A stretch of 64,000 nt of DNA, taken from NCBI GenBank assembly GCA_963556495.2, contig OY747712.1, positions 10,610,081 to 10,674,080 of the forward strand. The letters run 5' to 3'. Origin of the DNA: Valencia hispanica. Its lineage: Eukaryota; Chordata; Actinopteri; Cyprinodontiformes; Valenciidae. Below are positions 44,771-55,197 of this stretch, piece after piece. Positions within the stretch are counted from its first letter, which is position 1, and the number at the start of each line of letters is the position of its first letter. The position numbers and the translations under genes are program-made. The notes below the pieces were generated by a model. That model was not told the origin of the DNA. It did no database searches and saw only the letters and a program-made list of their open reading frames with translations.

Positions 44771-44961
44771 CATTGGTTGCCAACCTTTTTTCCTTTAGGA
44801 ACCCCTTGCCTGTGTCCAAGAGAAGCCGGGATTCTTTTGGTCTTTTGGATTTTATAAGTGCTATATTTAGAAATATAATTTTGGGTAACCTCACAACCTC
44901 AGTACAGACAAAATTGTGCAGACCCCTGTAATCTCCAGCGACTCCAGGTTGGGAACCACTG
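44771..44961. mobile_element. hAT-type MITE of 191 bp with 8-bp target duplication
   Basis: The left end CATTGGTTGCCAACCTTTTT and the right end AGGTTGGGAACCACTG are imperfect inverted repeats of the common CAGTGGTTCCCAACC hAT terminus. Flanking octamers ATATAGTA (44763-44770) and ATATTGTA (44962-44969) agree in 7 of 8 bases. No coding capacity. Confidence 0.8.
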
Positions 44962-45510
44962 ATATTGTATTTAGTAGGGGTGTAACGATAGATGTATATG
45001 CATTTTTTGGTACAGAACAAATACAGCTGTTTTCTACCTGAAAACATTATGTGAGGATTTCAGAGCAGAGTACAACATTCCACAGTGCAACTTTAAAAAG
45101 TGACAGAAAACAAAACAGAAAGGACCCCCAAGGTCCCAGCTGTCACTAAACTCTGCTATTTGGGAACATTTATGGTTTCTCATGCAGCTACAGTAGAAAA
45201 AGAAAGATGGACTTAACCAGAACTTTGTCAGCGAACACATCCTTCAACAGCAAAAAGGTCCATAAAACGCTCTGCAATGAACTGAATGACTGACCTGAAA
45301 CAATGTCAAGCTGAATGGAAACATCACTGATACTAGAGAAAAACCAGCTGACGTCCACATGGCTACCACTAGCATCCAATCAGCCCAAAGTCCTTATTTT
45401 GTATAAAATGCAAGTCGGCAGAATCCCCATTGATGAAAACTGATTTTTCTAACAGCTGCCCATGCTGCATTCAATTACAGCTGGTGGATAGGTTGTCGAA
45501 ATATCAAAAC

Positions 45511-46370
45511 TAGGGGTGGGCGATATGACGATTTACGATCTACATGTCTGACGGTCTGTCATTTTTGAGAGATCGTTTTATTATGATTCACAGCTTCGCT
45601 GCTGTATTCCTGCCTCTGTATGGGAAGGGAAGCCTCTGCTTATTGGCGAATAAATACATAAACCAATCAGAGTGTTTCACTGTGATATTCGCTACCCCAC
45701 CCCCCCGCACGTGTGCACAACCTGTGAACAAGCATGGCGTCGGTCGCGGCTGCGAGTGGAAACGAGAATTTTGTTCCAAAGAGAAACTCTGCGTCCATCA
45801 TATGGTACTGTTTTGGCTTCTCACCAGACGAAAAAGAGCAAAGAAACATTATTAGAAAAGTTTGCAAGGAGAGCGTCAAGGCAAGTGATGGTAACACCAA
45901 AAACTTATTTAATCACTCGAAAAGAAGGCATCCCAAACAATACAATGATAGCCAGCTGGCAGCTAAAGCTAAAAAGCCGACTGCAGCTGCAGCAGTGCTT
46001 CTTCCACGCAGCAAACGTTAGCAGAAGCAATCACAAAACTCACTCCCTACGACAGTGACAGCAAACCAATGGAACAGCGTGACAGATGCGGTGACGTTCC
46101 ACCTGGTTAAAGATCTGTGTCCTGTGCGAACAGTAGGAGTGGGATTTAAGAAAATGCTAAAAGTATTGGATCCTACAGGTTAGCCAGCCGCTATTTTATT
46201 TCTAACACCGCCATTCCAGGTATGTAAAGAGAGAGTTGCAGAACATATTAAGAATGTGCAGTTCTTTGCTCCCACAAGTGATCTCTGGTCCAGCCGCAGA
46301 TCGGAGCCGTATTTGACTTATACATTACATCAACAACTGGAAGCTACATAGTTCAACACTGCAAACAACC
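45511..46370 (+). mobile_element. hAT transposon, 5' half, inserted in repeat A
   Basis: Immediately after ATATCAAAAC of repeat A, TAGGGGTGGGCGATATGACG is a classic vertebrate hAT terminus. The 220 nt leader is followed by a BED-finger transposase relic at 45734. The 3' half is missing: at about 46371 a Harbinger element begins and beyond it repeat A resumes. Confidence 0.8.
45734..46332 (+). pseudogene. ZBED-like hAT transposase, N-terminal part with two stops
   Basis: The frame from the ATG at 45734 gives a BED zinc finger region with VCKESV, GNTKNLFNHSKRRHP and a Lys/Ala linker. After a TAG at 46019-46021 it gives VTDAVTFHLVKDLCPVRTVG, FKKMLKVLDPTG, a second TAG near 46180, then HIKNVQFFAPTSDLWSSRRS (the TDLWTS block with Asp). 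Both halves match ZBED1-type transposases. The first zinc-ligand Cys (expected where IIRKV stands) is absent. The catalytic core and dimerisation domain are lost. Confidence 0.8.
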
Positions 46371-46707
46371 TACTTTTCGTGTCCCTCGCGTAGGGTACGC
46401 CGTAACTGCCGTAGCCTCTGCGTAGGTCCGCGGAGGCTTGACGCGCACCTCCTCGGACCTGACGTGCAGCCCGGAGACGTGACGCAGAGACGCGGAAGTA
46501 CTCCCTTGTGATTGATCAGTGAGATTACGTATTTCCGGATGTTTGGGTTTTGTTGCTGAATGTATGCGGAAGCCGCCATTTTTAAAACTTCTTCTAAGTC
46601 TCCGTCTTCTCATTTGCGTGCGTTGCAAAGTGTTCAGAAGAAGGATAATTTGTTCGTCTGCTTCCACAATCTCGTTGAGACACTGCACCAAGTGGGCCGC
46701 CATCGTT
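46371..46707 (-). pseudogene. Harbinger-type N-terminal ORF fragment
   Basis: Minus-strand frame from MAAHLVQCLNEIVEADEQII, then LLNTLQRTQMRRRRLRR, then Ser/Thr-rich sequence. The Arg cluster after a leucine-rich helix is the usual start of fish Harbinger transposases, which continue with a DDE core. Here the frame runs straight into the terminal inverted repeat, so the catalytic part has been deleted. No activity is expected. Confidence 0.55.
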
Positions 46708-46935
46708 GTTCTAAAACAGGAAATACTTGCCGGAACTGAAGCAAACATAAGCAAACCATCAGAAAAACTCCGCCCTGTGGAGTTTGCCGACCGATACCAG
46801 CCTACTGCCACCTGCAAGTCTGGAAATGAAACAGCAACACGACGCTTTCAGCCCTACCCAGAAGTATAAACACAGCAGGCAGTACGGCGGTTACGGCGTA
46901 ACCTACGCGACTGACGCGACGCAGGAGTATAAACC
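46371..46935 (-). mobile_element. PIF/Harbinger non-autonomous element nested in hAT
   Basis: Inverted termini: CTCGCGTAGGGTACGCCGTA (from 46385) against the reverse complement of the TACGGCGGTTACGGCGTAAC part at 46883-46912. The element is far more CpG-rich than its surroundings. It sits where the hAT relic breaks off, and probably helped to delete its 3' half. A reading frame inside it (next entry) links it to Harbinger. Confidence 0.7.
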
Positions 46936-47165
46936 AAGCTTTACTGTTTAAGTGGTTATTTTGTTTTCTACTCTGGCTATGTTTGTACTTTTTTAAATAA
47001 ATAAAAATATCCAATCAAATTTCCAGTCAGTTCTATACTTTCAACTTTAGGTCATGTAACATAACATCAAATTAATTTGAGGAATTGTAAGGAAGGAATA
47101 CAGGAAAAAAGGTACTTAGTTTCATGCTGATCAAAGTAAAAAAAAGAAGAAGAAAAGTCATATAC

Positions 47166-47570
47166 AATCGAAACTGAGCATGGTGAGCGGGCAGGTTGAG
47201 CTTAAAGCTTGATTGTGGTCATGGAGGAGTAAGGAGCTTGAAGGCTGACAGTCATGGAATGGAGACCAGAGCTTAGAGAGAAGCAGATGAAACAGGGACC
47301 AGGACAGGGTGAGACCAATGTGGATCAACACTCAAGCACTGAAGATCCTACAGCCTGCTCTTTTTATCCAGCCAGTGATGAGCTTCAATGAGCTGCAGCT
47401 GTGAAGGCTGCAGAGTACAGCTCCGCCCCCGGCTTGATGGACAGGTCCTAAACTCATGCAGGACCCCTGGTGGAACTTTCCGGAAAGGTGGAGAAAAGCA
47501 GGAAGACAGACAAAGACCAACAGCACCTCAGCCTCCTAACATTCTCGGCACATTACAATGTAACGTGTTT
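47166..47570. repeat. Unclassified repeat-like block, possibly an LTR remnant
   Basis: Purine-rich start, CTGCTCTTTTTATCCAGCCA, GACCCCTGGTGGAACTTTCC, then A/C-rich sequence. The layout matches 23850-24660 though the sequences are not closely similar. No coding domain. Confidence 0.35.
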
Positions 47571-48261
47571 CTAGTCAACCTGGTCGAGGTTGATTAAAAG
47601 CAGCCAGGGCGGTGGTGCAGAAGCAACTAAAATATGCCAACTAACAGCATAACTGGTTGTAATTTAACACACCTCATAAACCCATTCAGGTTTTCAGGTT
47701 TTTACCTTTTATTAACTATTATTACTCTGTGAATTTAAAGCAAAAACATGCTGAACATATTCCAAAGTGTTAATCACAGTGTTTTAGGTTTAAACGTTCA
47801 CTGGCCTTCTGTTGTGAATCTGACTGGACAAGTTAACACAAATTCTGGACACAATGGTAGCAATATCAAAAGTAAAAAGAAAATTGTGCAAATTGTGTGG
47901 TTTTTATAATGAAAATAAAATCAATTATGGAATGGAAAAGTGGGGGGAAAGTTTTCAAATAATATATTTGAATCCAAATCTCTTCAGCCTTTTGTTTATT
48001 TATATATTTATTTGTTTGTTTTTATCAAATTGAAGGTTTTATCAGCATGCACGTAGCAGCTTTTTCAGAGTAAGAAGGGTTGAATGGCAGATAACTGAAT
48101 TTAAAAAAGATGCAGATATAGCAGCAAAAACTGGAAATTGAGATATTAGCGGTGTCACTGTCCGTGGTGCTGAATCAGCATGGATTTTTTTCACACTTGA
48201 TTGCAAACAAAATAATAGATAAAATACACATTTGCATTGCAGAGTAATTTCAATTCAAATT
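47571..48261. other. No gene or repeat recognised
   Basis: AT-rich DNA without open frames of note. Confidence 0.4.
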
Positions 48262-48745
48262 CTATTCAATTCAAAAATACTTTACTGCGGGGTGTCGCGT
48301 AGCGTAGTGGTATAGGACAGGCGCCCCATGTTCAGTGGCCCTAGCCCTCGATGCGGCTGTCCCGGGTTCGAATCCAGCCTGAGGACACTTGCCGAGTGTC
48401 TCTACCCCCACTTCTCTCCCCTTTCCGTAACCTGTCCACTCCATAAAGGCAACTGTGGCCACAAAACCTTTAAAAAATACTTTATTGACCCTAGAGGGAA
48501 GTTAGGTGTTGTTGTAGCTCATACTATTTAATTCTTTAAGGAGTTGTTGTAGATGATGATGACTGTCTCATGAAGAGGATGCTCAGGGTTGCCCATAATT
48601 ATTTTTGATTTTATGAAGAATCCTTCTTTGCATCATCATCTCCAGATGTTCCACAGTAGTGCCAAGAACATAATAATATCCCTATACAAGTACATTTCCG
48701 CAACAATGTCCTTCAGCAGTTTTATACGTGTTTCCCAAACATATA
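48262..48745 (-). mobile_element. LINE 3' end, split by a SINE
   Basis: ATTCAAAAATACTTTA at the left of the SINE joins TTATTGACCCTAGAGGGAAG to its right, giving the reverse complement of a common fish LINE 3' end (CTTTATTGATCCCAGAGGGAAA type). The rest to 48745 (GAAGAGGATGCTCAGGGTTG, ATGTCCTTCAGCAGTTTTAT) is its coding end, too decayed to read. Confidence 0.65.
48288..48472 (+). mobile_element. tRNA-derived SINE, copy 2, with 15-nt target duplication
   Basis: The head has pol III promoter boxes: TAGCGTAGTGG (A-box type) at about 48299 and GGTTCGAATCC (perfect B box) at 48364-48374. The tail ends AAGGCAACTGTGGCCACAAAACC and a T/A-rich run. Direct repeats AAAAATACTTTACTG (48273-48287) and AAAAATACTTTATTG (48473-48487) differ in one base. 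It is inserted in a LINE 3' end. A second, older copy is at 36724-36918. Confidence 0.9.
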
Positions 48746-48921
48746 GACGGTGCGCCACAGATTAAACTCCGACCACCACAGATTCAACACCAACCAAAAA
48801 AATAAAAATCAACACCGACCGTCACATATTGCGTTTCGTTTTTTCTTTTTTACGCTATTTAAAACTCGCAGCGTATTCATTCCCTGCTCTCTCTTCGTCT
48901 CTGTCACTCACGTCTCTCTCG

Positions 48922-49052
<131 letters not shown>

Positions 49053-49141
49053 CCCCTCCCCTCTGTGCACAGCACGTCTGTCTGGATCACCTGTGGAAGA
49101 CGTCCTCTAACTTTCTGCTTCCTCCTCAGGTGCCTCGCCGT

Positions 49142-49177
49142 CCGGATCAAATTCCGGATCAAATTCCGGATCAAATT
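49142..49177. repeat. Three tandem copies of a 12-bp unit
   Basis: CCGGATCAAATT is repeated three times without change, a small minisatellite beside the CA tract. It makes the repeated FRIK pattern in one chance ORF. Confidence 0.9.
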
Positions 49178-49199
49178 GAAATGCCATTACTTATAGTAG

Positions 49200-50572
49200 C
49201 CGATAACTGAGCCCTTACTGTCGTGGTGAAGCTAGAGACGTAATGAGGATAGATGTGTGGATGGATGATCAAATATTTGATCGGGCCTGTAATTTGTAAA
49301 CAGATTACTGTTCAACACACAATATAATTAGGCCTAAACATAATTACATTTCGTACATAATTTTGGGATTTGGGCAATTTGTGGTGCGCAAATGCATGTC
49401 TGTCAATGTTTCATCAGATGCGGACGTTAGAGACTCAATTGACAATAGAGGCGCATGGCTTGGGCCCCGCCCACCAAAACTCGGTCGTTCTGTGCTAATG
49501 CTAAAAGAAGGGCCACCTAGTAGGGTCTGCAATTCTACAACAAGGCTGAGCTACGGCAAACAATCCTTTGATACAGTATTAAGGTACTTAGAGTGTGACT
49601 GAAAAGGGCCCAAACGTCGCAGGGAATTTCATGCCAGGGGCGCTTTAACTGCAGCTAGCTAATTGTGAGTAGCAGGGGTCTGGAAAAGCTTGACGACCTA
49701 TTGACGGGTTTATTTCAGTATGTCAAATTCTGCTTTTTTTAAATATTCAGCACAGTTTGAAATAGGATATACACTTTTATATCTCATTAATTTTAATGGT
49801 GATTTTTTTTGTCTATACTTTGATGCATCAGAGATGGAAGCATAAATGGAGATATCAGTAAAGAAATGATGAGAAATTATTTCTTTATTTTTCAGTTAAA
49901 CCACATAAGAACTGACTGCAATAAACTGCTAAAGCATATGGCACACAGGATCACCAAAGTAACAAGATATGTTGTTTTCTTGTTTTGTGTTCTCCAAATT
50001 AATAAGAGCTGAATCAAGACATTTAAAGAAAAGTACCATAACCTCTAAAAAGTTGATATTTACTGCAGAACTGTTCATTTGCACTTGTTTTATGAAATTA
50101 TTGTTTGTAATCATTTGATTAAGTAGAGATTACAATCTTTTTTTAACACACAAGAATTGAAGAATTATTTAGAATGTCAGCCTAAATAAACAACTGTTGA
50201 ATAGTAACTAAAAAAGTCTTATTAACTTTTTCAGGTAACGCTGCGTTGCATTCATGTCCATCTTCCTGTTTTCAGATGAGTTGCTGAACAGAGAGCTGAT
50301 CAGTGATCAGGTTTGGTGGAAGTTCCCAGTTCTGTCAGTGATGGAGTGATACATAAGTTGGTAAGTGGAGTGCTGGAGGTGGCTGGGTGGTGATGGGGAG
50401 GCTGTCAAAATAAAATCAAAATGATCAGAAATGACTTTATTTCATACCAAAGCTATTTTTTTACTGGTGGGGGATGGCTTGTTGTGCTATCAGATGCTGT
50501 TTTGCATTGCTGTTTTTTGTTTGTCTTGTACTTCCAAGATGCCCAGTATTGGACAGCACTCTTTTTTCTTTC
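49200..50572. other. No gene recognised
   Basis: AT-rich, with a (GC-richer) patch at 49440-49560. Nothing shows a domain. 50220-50572 may belong to the THAP relic that follows. Confidence 0.35.
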
Positions 50573-51288
50573 TTATGGAGGATTTGTTTTGCTGCCATTT
50601 GTAGTCTCAGCCTGATGAATCGGCTGGTTTTTGGTGTTTTGTTGCACATCATGACATACAGGGAGCATGCTTTCTAACAGACTTGCTTTTCTCTCTAAAG
50701 TGGCCATGGTATTTGGGAGCTCCATGAGAGATGCACCAGACCTTGTTAGGAAAAGCTCCTCCACTTTCTGGACCAGACCGAAGGCCTCATGTGATGGTCG
50801 ACACAGCACTCCTGGTTTGAATTCCTTCAGTGCTCTCCTTCCAGACTGTCTGTCATCTTTTTGCTTTGTTGAACTAGAGCATCCATCACAGATGTTGGAA
50901 TATTTAACGATTTTGTTTGTATCCTGTAAGAAGGTACAGAATATGTCCATGGTCACGCATGTCTTTTGTATTGATAAAATTGTAGATGTTGCCATCATAA
51001 TTCCTTTTTGCACTGGTTTCCTGTTTGACCAATCTTAAGTCCACAGAAGAGTGTTATCATGTCTTGGAGGAATGTGATGGCTTTGTTGTACTCTTCCATC
51101 TTATTCCTAAGTGCCATCGCACTTATTGTACACAGCTTTCTGTTATTATGACCTCTGGTGAGGGTGAGGTTTTTCCTGCTGACTTGAGCCAACCATTTCC
51201 TTCTTATTTCTGCGTCTTTAGGGAAGCCGTACGTTCTGATCCCTTTCTTGGACCGATTGCTGAATCCAAATGCAGCACAGCCAGTCAT
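50573..51288 (-). pseudogene. THAP-domain gene relic (transposon-type), two frames
   Basis: From the ATG at 51288 the frame reads MTGCAAFGF, KGIRTYGFPKD, RRKWLAQVSRKNLTL and NNRKLC, a THAP zinc finger start. The second zinc-ligand Cys is Phe (FGF at residues 7-9) and the later LCSxHF end is missing. It then enters a helical segment and stops at 50995. A frame shift near 51000 leads to a second frame (51013-50573) with QSGRRALKEFKPGVLCRPSH, FGLVQKVEELF and MATLERKASLLESMLPVCHD. THAP plus downstream helical parts is typical of P-element/THAP9-like or other THAP transposons. I cannot place the second half in a family. Confidence 0.55.
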
Positions 51289-52736
51289 GGTAAAGCAATA
51301 AACCTATAAAAGGTATTATTTAAATATACATTTTATACATATGAAATGTTGTACAAAACCAAATATAATTATATGTATAATTACAATTTAAACTTTTCTC
51401 TTGTTCCACCCTAAACATCTTGATTTGTAATTTGAATTTTTCACCCACTAAGTCCTTCAAAGCAAAACATTTTACTAATGAACTGTTTCTCTATTGTTTT
51501 CAGGAAGGTCAGCAGTGGTTGTTATCAAAGGGAGCTGCTGTTAATGTTACCAACGATGAACCTTCATTAGGACTTAAGCACATTTCCACATTGCACAAAT
51601 TCGATCGATGCAGTGTATTTGTATAGATGTAATGACAGTAAGAATGATAGTAAAAATACTTCATTGAAGCTTGTTTTACATTTAACGTAATATTTAATAA
51701 AAAGTTTGCATATAGTTTTTTCCACAATTAACACTTTTTTTTTTTTTTTTACATATACTGGTTTTAACATTATGATTGAATTACTATTTTACTGTAGTCA
51801 GGCTAGAAGCACAATCAACTGGTTTATAGATGCATGAGTTCATAAGAAATTAAATAATTATAGAATGATGTCTTCTACCGAAGAAAATTCATCCCAGGTC
51901 ATCAGTCAACGCATAGACAGCCACATATTTTCCTCCAAGTTATTTAAAACTGGTTCAAAACATGTAACTTAGATCAGGCTTACATTCAGCTAATTTTCTA
52001 TCCAACAGCAGGCAGAGAACAGACTGAATGTCATCTGCTAGACATATAGGGTGTTTTAGGAGTAAATCCTGGGAACAGTAATATCCCATGCTTTGTTGAA
52101 AGATGGAGATCTAAAGGTAAGCTGGAGCAGAGGTCTTAACCACTGGCATGTTTTAAGTGTATAGGAGGACAAGGTAGGGCATTAACATTGCTAGCATTGA
52201 ATTGGGCATTATTACTCCAATTTAGGGTTTCTTGTGGCTCATAAAGTTATTAAACATGCTTATATTGAGCAGTGTAGTGCATTAATTTATCAATAAATAT
52301 GATCGATGATCTACATGTATTCTACAATGTGTTAGCACTCTCGTTTCCCTCTAAAATGTAGAACAGTGACGAATGTCTGTTCCTCTAGAAATGCTTTGAT
52401 AAAATAAAAATGCATAGGGTTTTCAGTAAAAAGTAATCAGTACACATTATTAGTCAATAAGGATAAAAAATCACCAGGAGAAATATTCGATTTTGCGTTC
52501 TGTCCCGCCAGAAGCCGCTCAGACTGACTGACAGCGCTGGGATGTTTGGAACTATTGAGGACTCCATGAACCACGTGACGGCGTGTCGGCTAGTTCAAAG
52601 TCTGTCGTAACTCTAGCTCTCTATGACGCTGCACTGGCAGAGCTGTTATGCGCGTATGCGCAGTGAAGTTTAACCGCAACACATGGCTAGTGAGGAGAAA
52701 ATGTAAGGAGACATATGATTGGCTGAAAACGAAGAC
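51289..52736. other. No gene recognised
   Basis: AT-rich to 52480, with A/T homopolymers at 51737-51751. 52480-52720 is GC-richer, with CACGTG and CGCATATGCGC-like pieces, possibly part of the element that follows. Confidence 0.35.
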
Positions 52737-53095
52737 ATTGGTTAGCTGACGAATCTGTCAATAAGAATCGTAAATTTGATTGACAGATTCATTAGCCAAT
52801 GGTGACGTTTGTTGACCTGCAACGTTACAACAGTCTCAAAATTCACCACACAAAATTCTCTCACAAATACAGAGAGATTCGCGAATGAGAAGTGGTTCGT
52901 AAATGCACATTTAGCGATTCGTACGATCTGTGAGTTTATATTTGAAGCTTCCCTCAAAATTATATTTGTGAAACAGATTGTGTGCATTTGTGAAACAGAT
53001 CGTGTGCATTTGTGAAGTTATATTACAAGTGTTTCTTCGAAATTATATTTGTGAACCAGAGCATTTGTGAATGAACATGTGAATTTGTGAAAAAC
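52737..53095. repeat. Hairpin plus short tandem repeats (MITE-like)
   Basis: ATTGGTTAGCTGACGAATCT... at 52737-52762 pairs with AGATTCATTAGCCAAT ending at 52800 (loop about 16 nt). To the right, a 22-nt unit beginning GTGAAACAGAT is duplicated head to tail at 52968-52989 and 52990-53011 with one change, and ATTTGTGAA recurs several more times to 53095. Termini of a full element were not identified. Confidence 0.6.
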
Positions 53096-53823
53096 CCTGC
53101 ATGAGTTTATTCTTAATGAGACTGATCTGACCCCATAGAATTGTAGTGTGATCTCTTAGTTGGACAGAACTTCATCTGTACTTTTTAACCCAAGCAGCAA
53201 GGAGCTTGCAAATATTCCTTCTTTAGTTTAATTTACCCCTATGTGACATGCAAGATGCTTGCCTCCCACTGGGAGTATACTCAGTGTCTTGGACAAAGAG
53301 ACTTCAGCATGAGTAAGGAGTCGGAAGTGGATTAATGGACAAACTAGTTTGTAAACTCAGCCACAGCCAACATTGGTGTGTTTAATTGTGACCTTATTTT
53401 AATAATGGTAGATTCTGAAGAAAATAGAGGACTGATTTTTGGCTAAAAAATATTGTTCTGTGGCATAATAATCAAAAATTACATTCAATCTGTGTTTCTT
53501 TGTCAAACAATGACACAATAAGTAACATGAATTAATGTTGAAGATGACACATGCCTCTTAAGATCACAGGCTTTGATGTAAAGAAAATGGGGCCATGATT
53601 ATCATGATCTGAGGTAATTAATTTTCTTGCTAACTCTAGAATTTTCTTCCTAACTCTATATAAATTCCTGCTGCTGGTGAATTACTGTAAATCCTTCGGT
53701 AAACACCTGTATTGCAGTTAAAACGAAATGCTATACACGTCAAAAGGAAAAGAAACTAGTCTCGCAGGCAACTTATGTAGAGGTTTGCATAACCCAGCGT
53801 GTATTCTGGTATTCCAGTACCGC
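53096..53823. other. No gene or repeat recognised
   Basis: AT-rich DNA, no supported feature. Confidence 0.4.
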
Positions 53824-54007
53824 TTATTGGCAAGTGAATTTGCATTTTACCTTTTAATATTTATATATTCAGTAATAAAATGTGACATTTATAAATTAAT
53901 GAATAACATGTAAAAAAAGAACTGCAATTTTTCCCTCTTATGACTAAATAACTCAAATTATTGCTGTTTATATTTGATTGTGTAACTTTACATATGGCAC
54001 CCCATAG
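53824..54007 (+). mobile_element. Half copy of the 13-kb foldback element
   Basis: TTGGCAAGTGAATTTGCAT, then GTGACATTTATAAATTAATG, then ATGACTAAATAACTCAAATTATTGC and TGTAACTTTACATATGGCACCCCATA follow 13598-13920 with deletions. The end GCACCCCATA is the exact complement of the foldback's left terminus (13011-13020). The other arm and most AAATATTTAG units are missing. Confidence 0.75.
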
Positions 54008-55197
54008 GTTTGGATAGCTTTTTTTCCCCTTAATAATCAGAATCATTGTTTTTAAAACTGTATTAAGGTAACTTTTGTTATCTTTTTCTGAAAGATGTAA
54101 ATTAAAAGTTCACTTTTGGTGTTAGATCAAAAGGGAGGGTGTAATGAATGTTTCAGAACCATAGACAGAGACACACCTGACGCAGTTATGAACCATCGCC
54201 TGCCTCCCAGCAAGTATTAACCAGATAACATAGCCGTATGGGATACTGTAAATAAAGAGTGAATAAATCATTTGCTTCACTCAAGTCTTAATGTGCAACT
54301 TTGGCTGAAAAAACAAAAGCATAGAAAATAAAAACAATGAGTGCTGCCTCTGTGGAATCATTATCTGTCACAGCTGAACATTGGCAGCGAGCCTCAAAAA
54401 GCCTCCTTTTCAATTCTCCCAGCACAGGAAGTCCAAGGTCAGTTCACACCCGCAACAAGCAGTAACAACAACAACAACAACAGGAGGTGTTTTCATTCAG
54501 CTGGACTTAAACTTCTTCTGTGACTACAAGGTGGATGGATGTCCTTGACTAAAACTCTGCTTTCTGGGCTTTCATGATTTAAAGTTACTTTGCATTTGCT
54601 TTGAGGAAAGTCGGAACCAAGGATTACTTTTAATCCATATTCAACCCTTTTGTGGCGCTTTATCTGCATCCAAACCTGTTTGTCCTTTTAGGTGTACAGC
54701 AGAATGAAGCGGTTAATTTAAGGGAAGGGGAACATACATTCAGTCCGTATCCTGCCTGAAGCAAGCCAGAGGCATTTTATGGTTTATTGTGAGGCAATAA
54801 AAAAAATGCATAACTAGTTCATGCATAAAACTGTTTATACTTCTACTATTGTTTAAATATGACCAAGAAATTTGTGTAGACTTAATTGAGAAACCATCCT
54901 CCCATTGATAAAAAGAGGAGATAAACATTTGAGGTGATTCTTGCATGAATACTCAGTTTTCAGCCGAATATTCCAGCAGATTTTTCTACCACATGCTTCA
55001 CATTTGTATTACCATAAAATCTGTCCAAAAGGATTTCCTCCAAACCTGTTTGTGGCTTTGGAACAGTTTTGTCCACCTGCGTTTTTTACAGTCTGTCCTG
55101 TTCTTCCTGACAGGTCCTGTCACTCACGTCTGCAGATTGGACAGGGAGAGACTGGGTACCGCCATTTTCTGATCCCTTCACATATGGTGTGTCAGCT
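54008..55197. other. No gene recognised; small (AAC)n tract
   Basis: An AAC repeat at 54464-54482. ORFs at 54941-55201 overlap in two frames and have no domain. Confidence 0.4.

Larger units (their letters stand above)
44975..47165 (+). mobile_element. Repeat family A, copy 3, carrying two nested transposons
   Basis: The left end TAGGGGTGTAACGATAGATG is a hAT-like terminus. 45120-45510 match copies 1 and 2. The sequence resumes at about 46955 (GTTTTCTACTCTGGCTATGT) and continues to 47165. Between lies a hAT with a transposase relic (from 45511) and a Harbinger element (46371-46935). The right terminus is lost at 47166, where another repeat begins. Confidence 0.75.

Noticed and set aside
50421..51309. 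Plus-strand ORFs of 60-123 codons
   Set aside because: They lie antisense to the THAP relic and have no recognisable domain.
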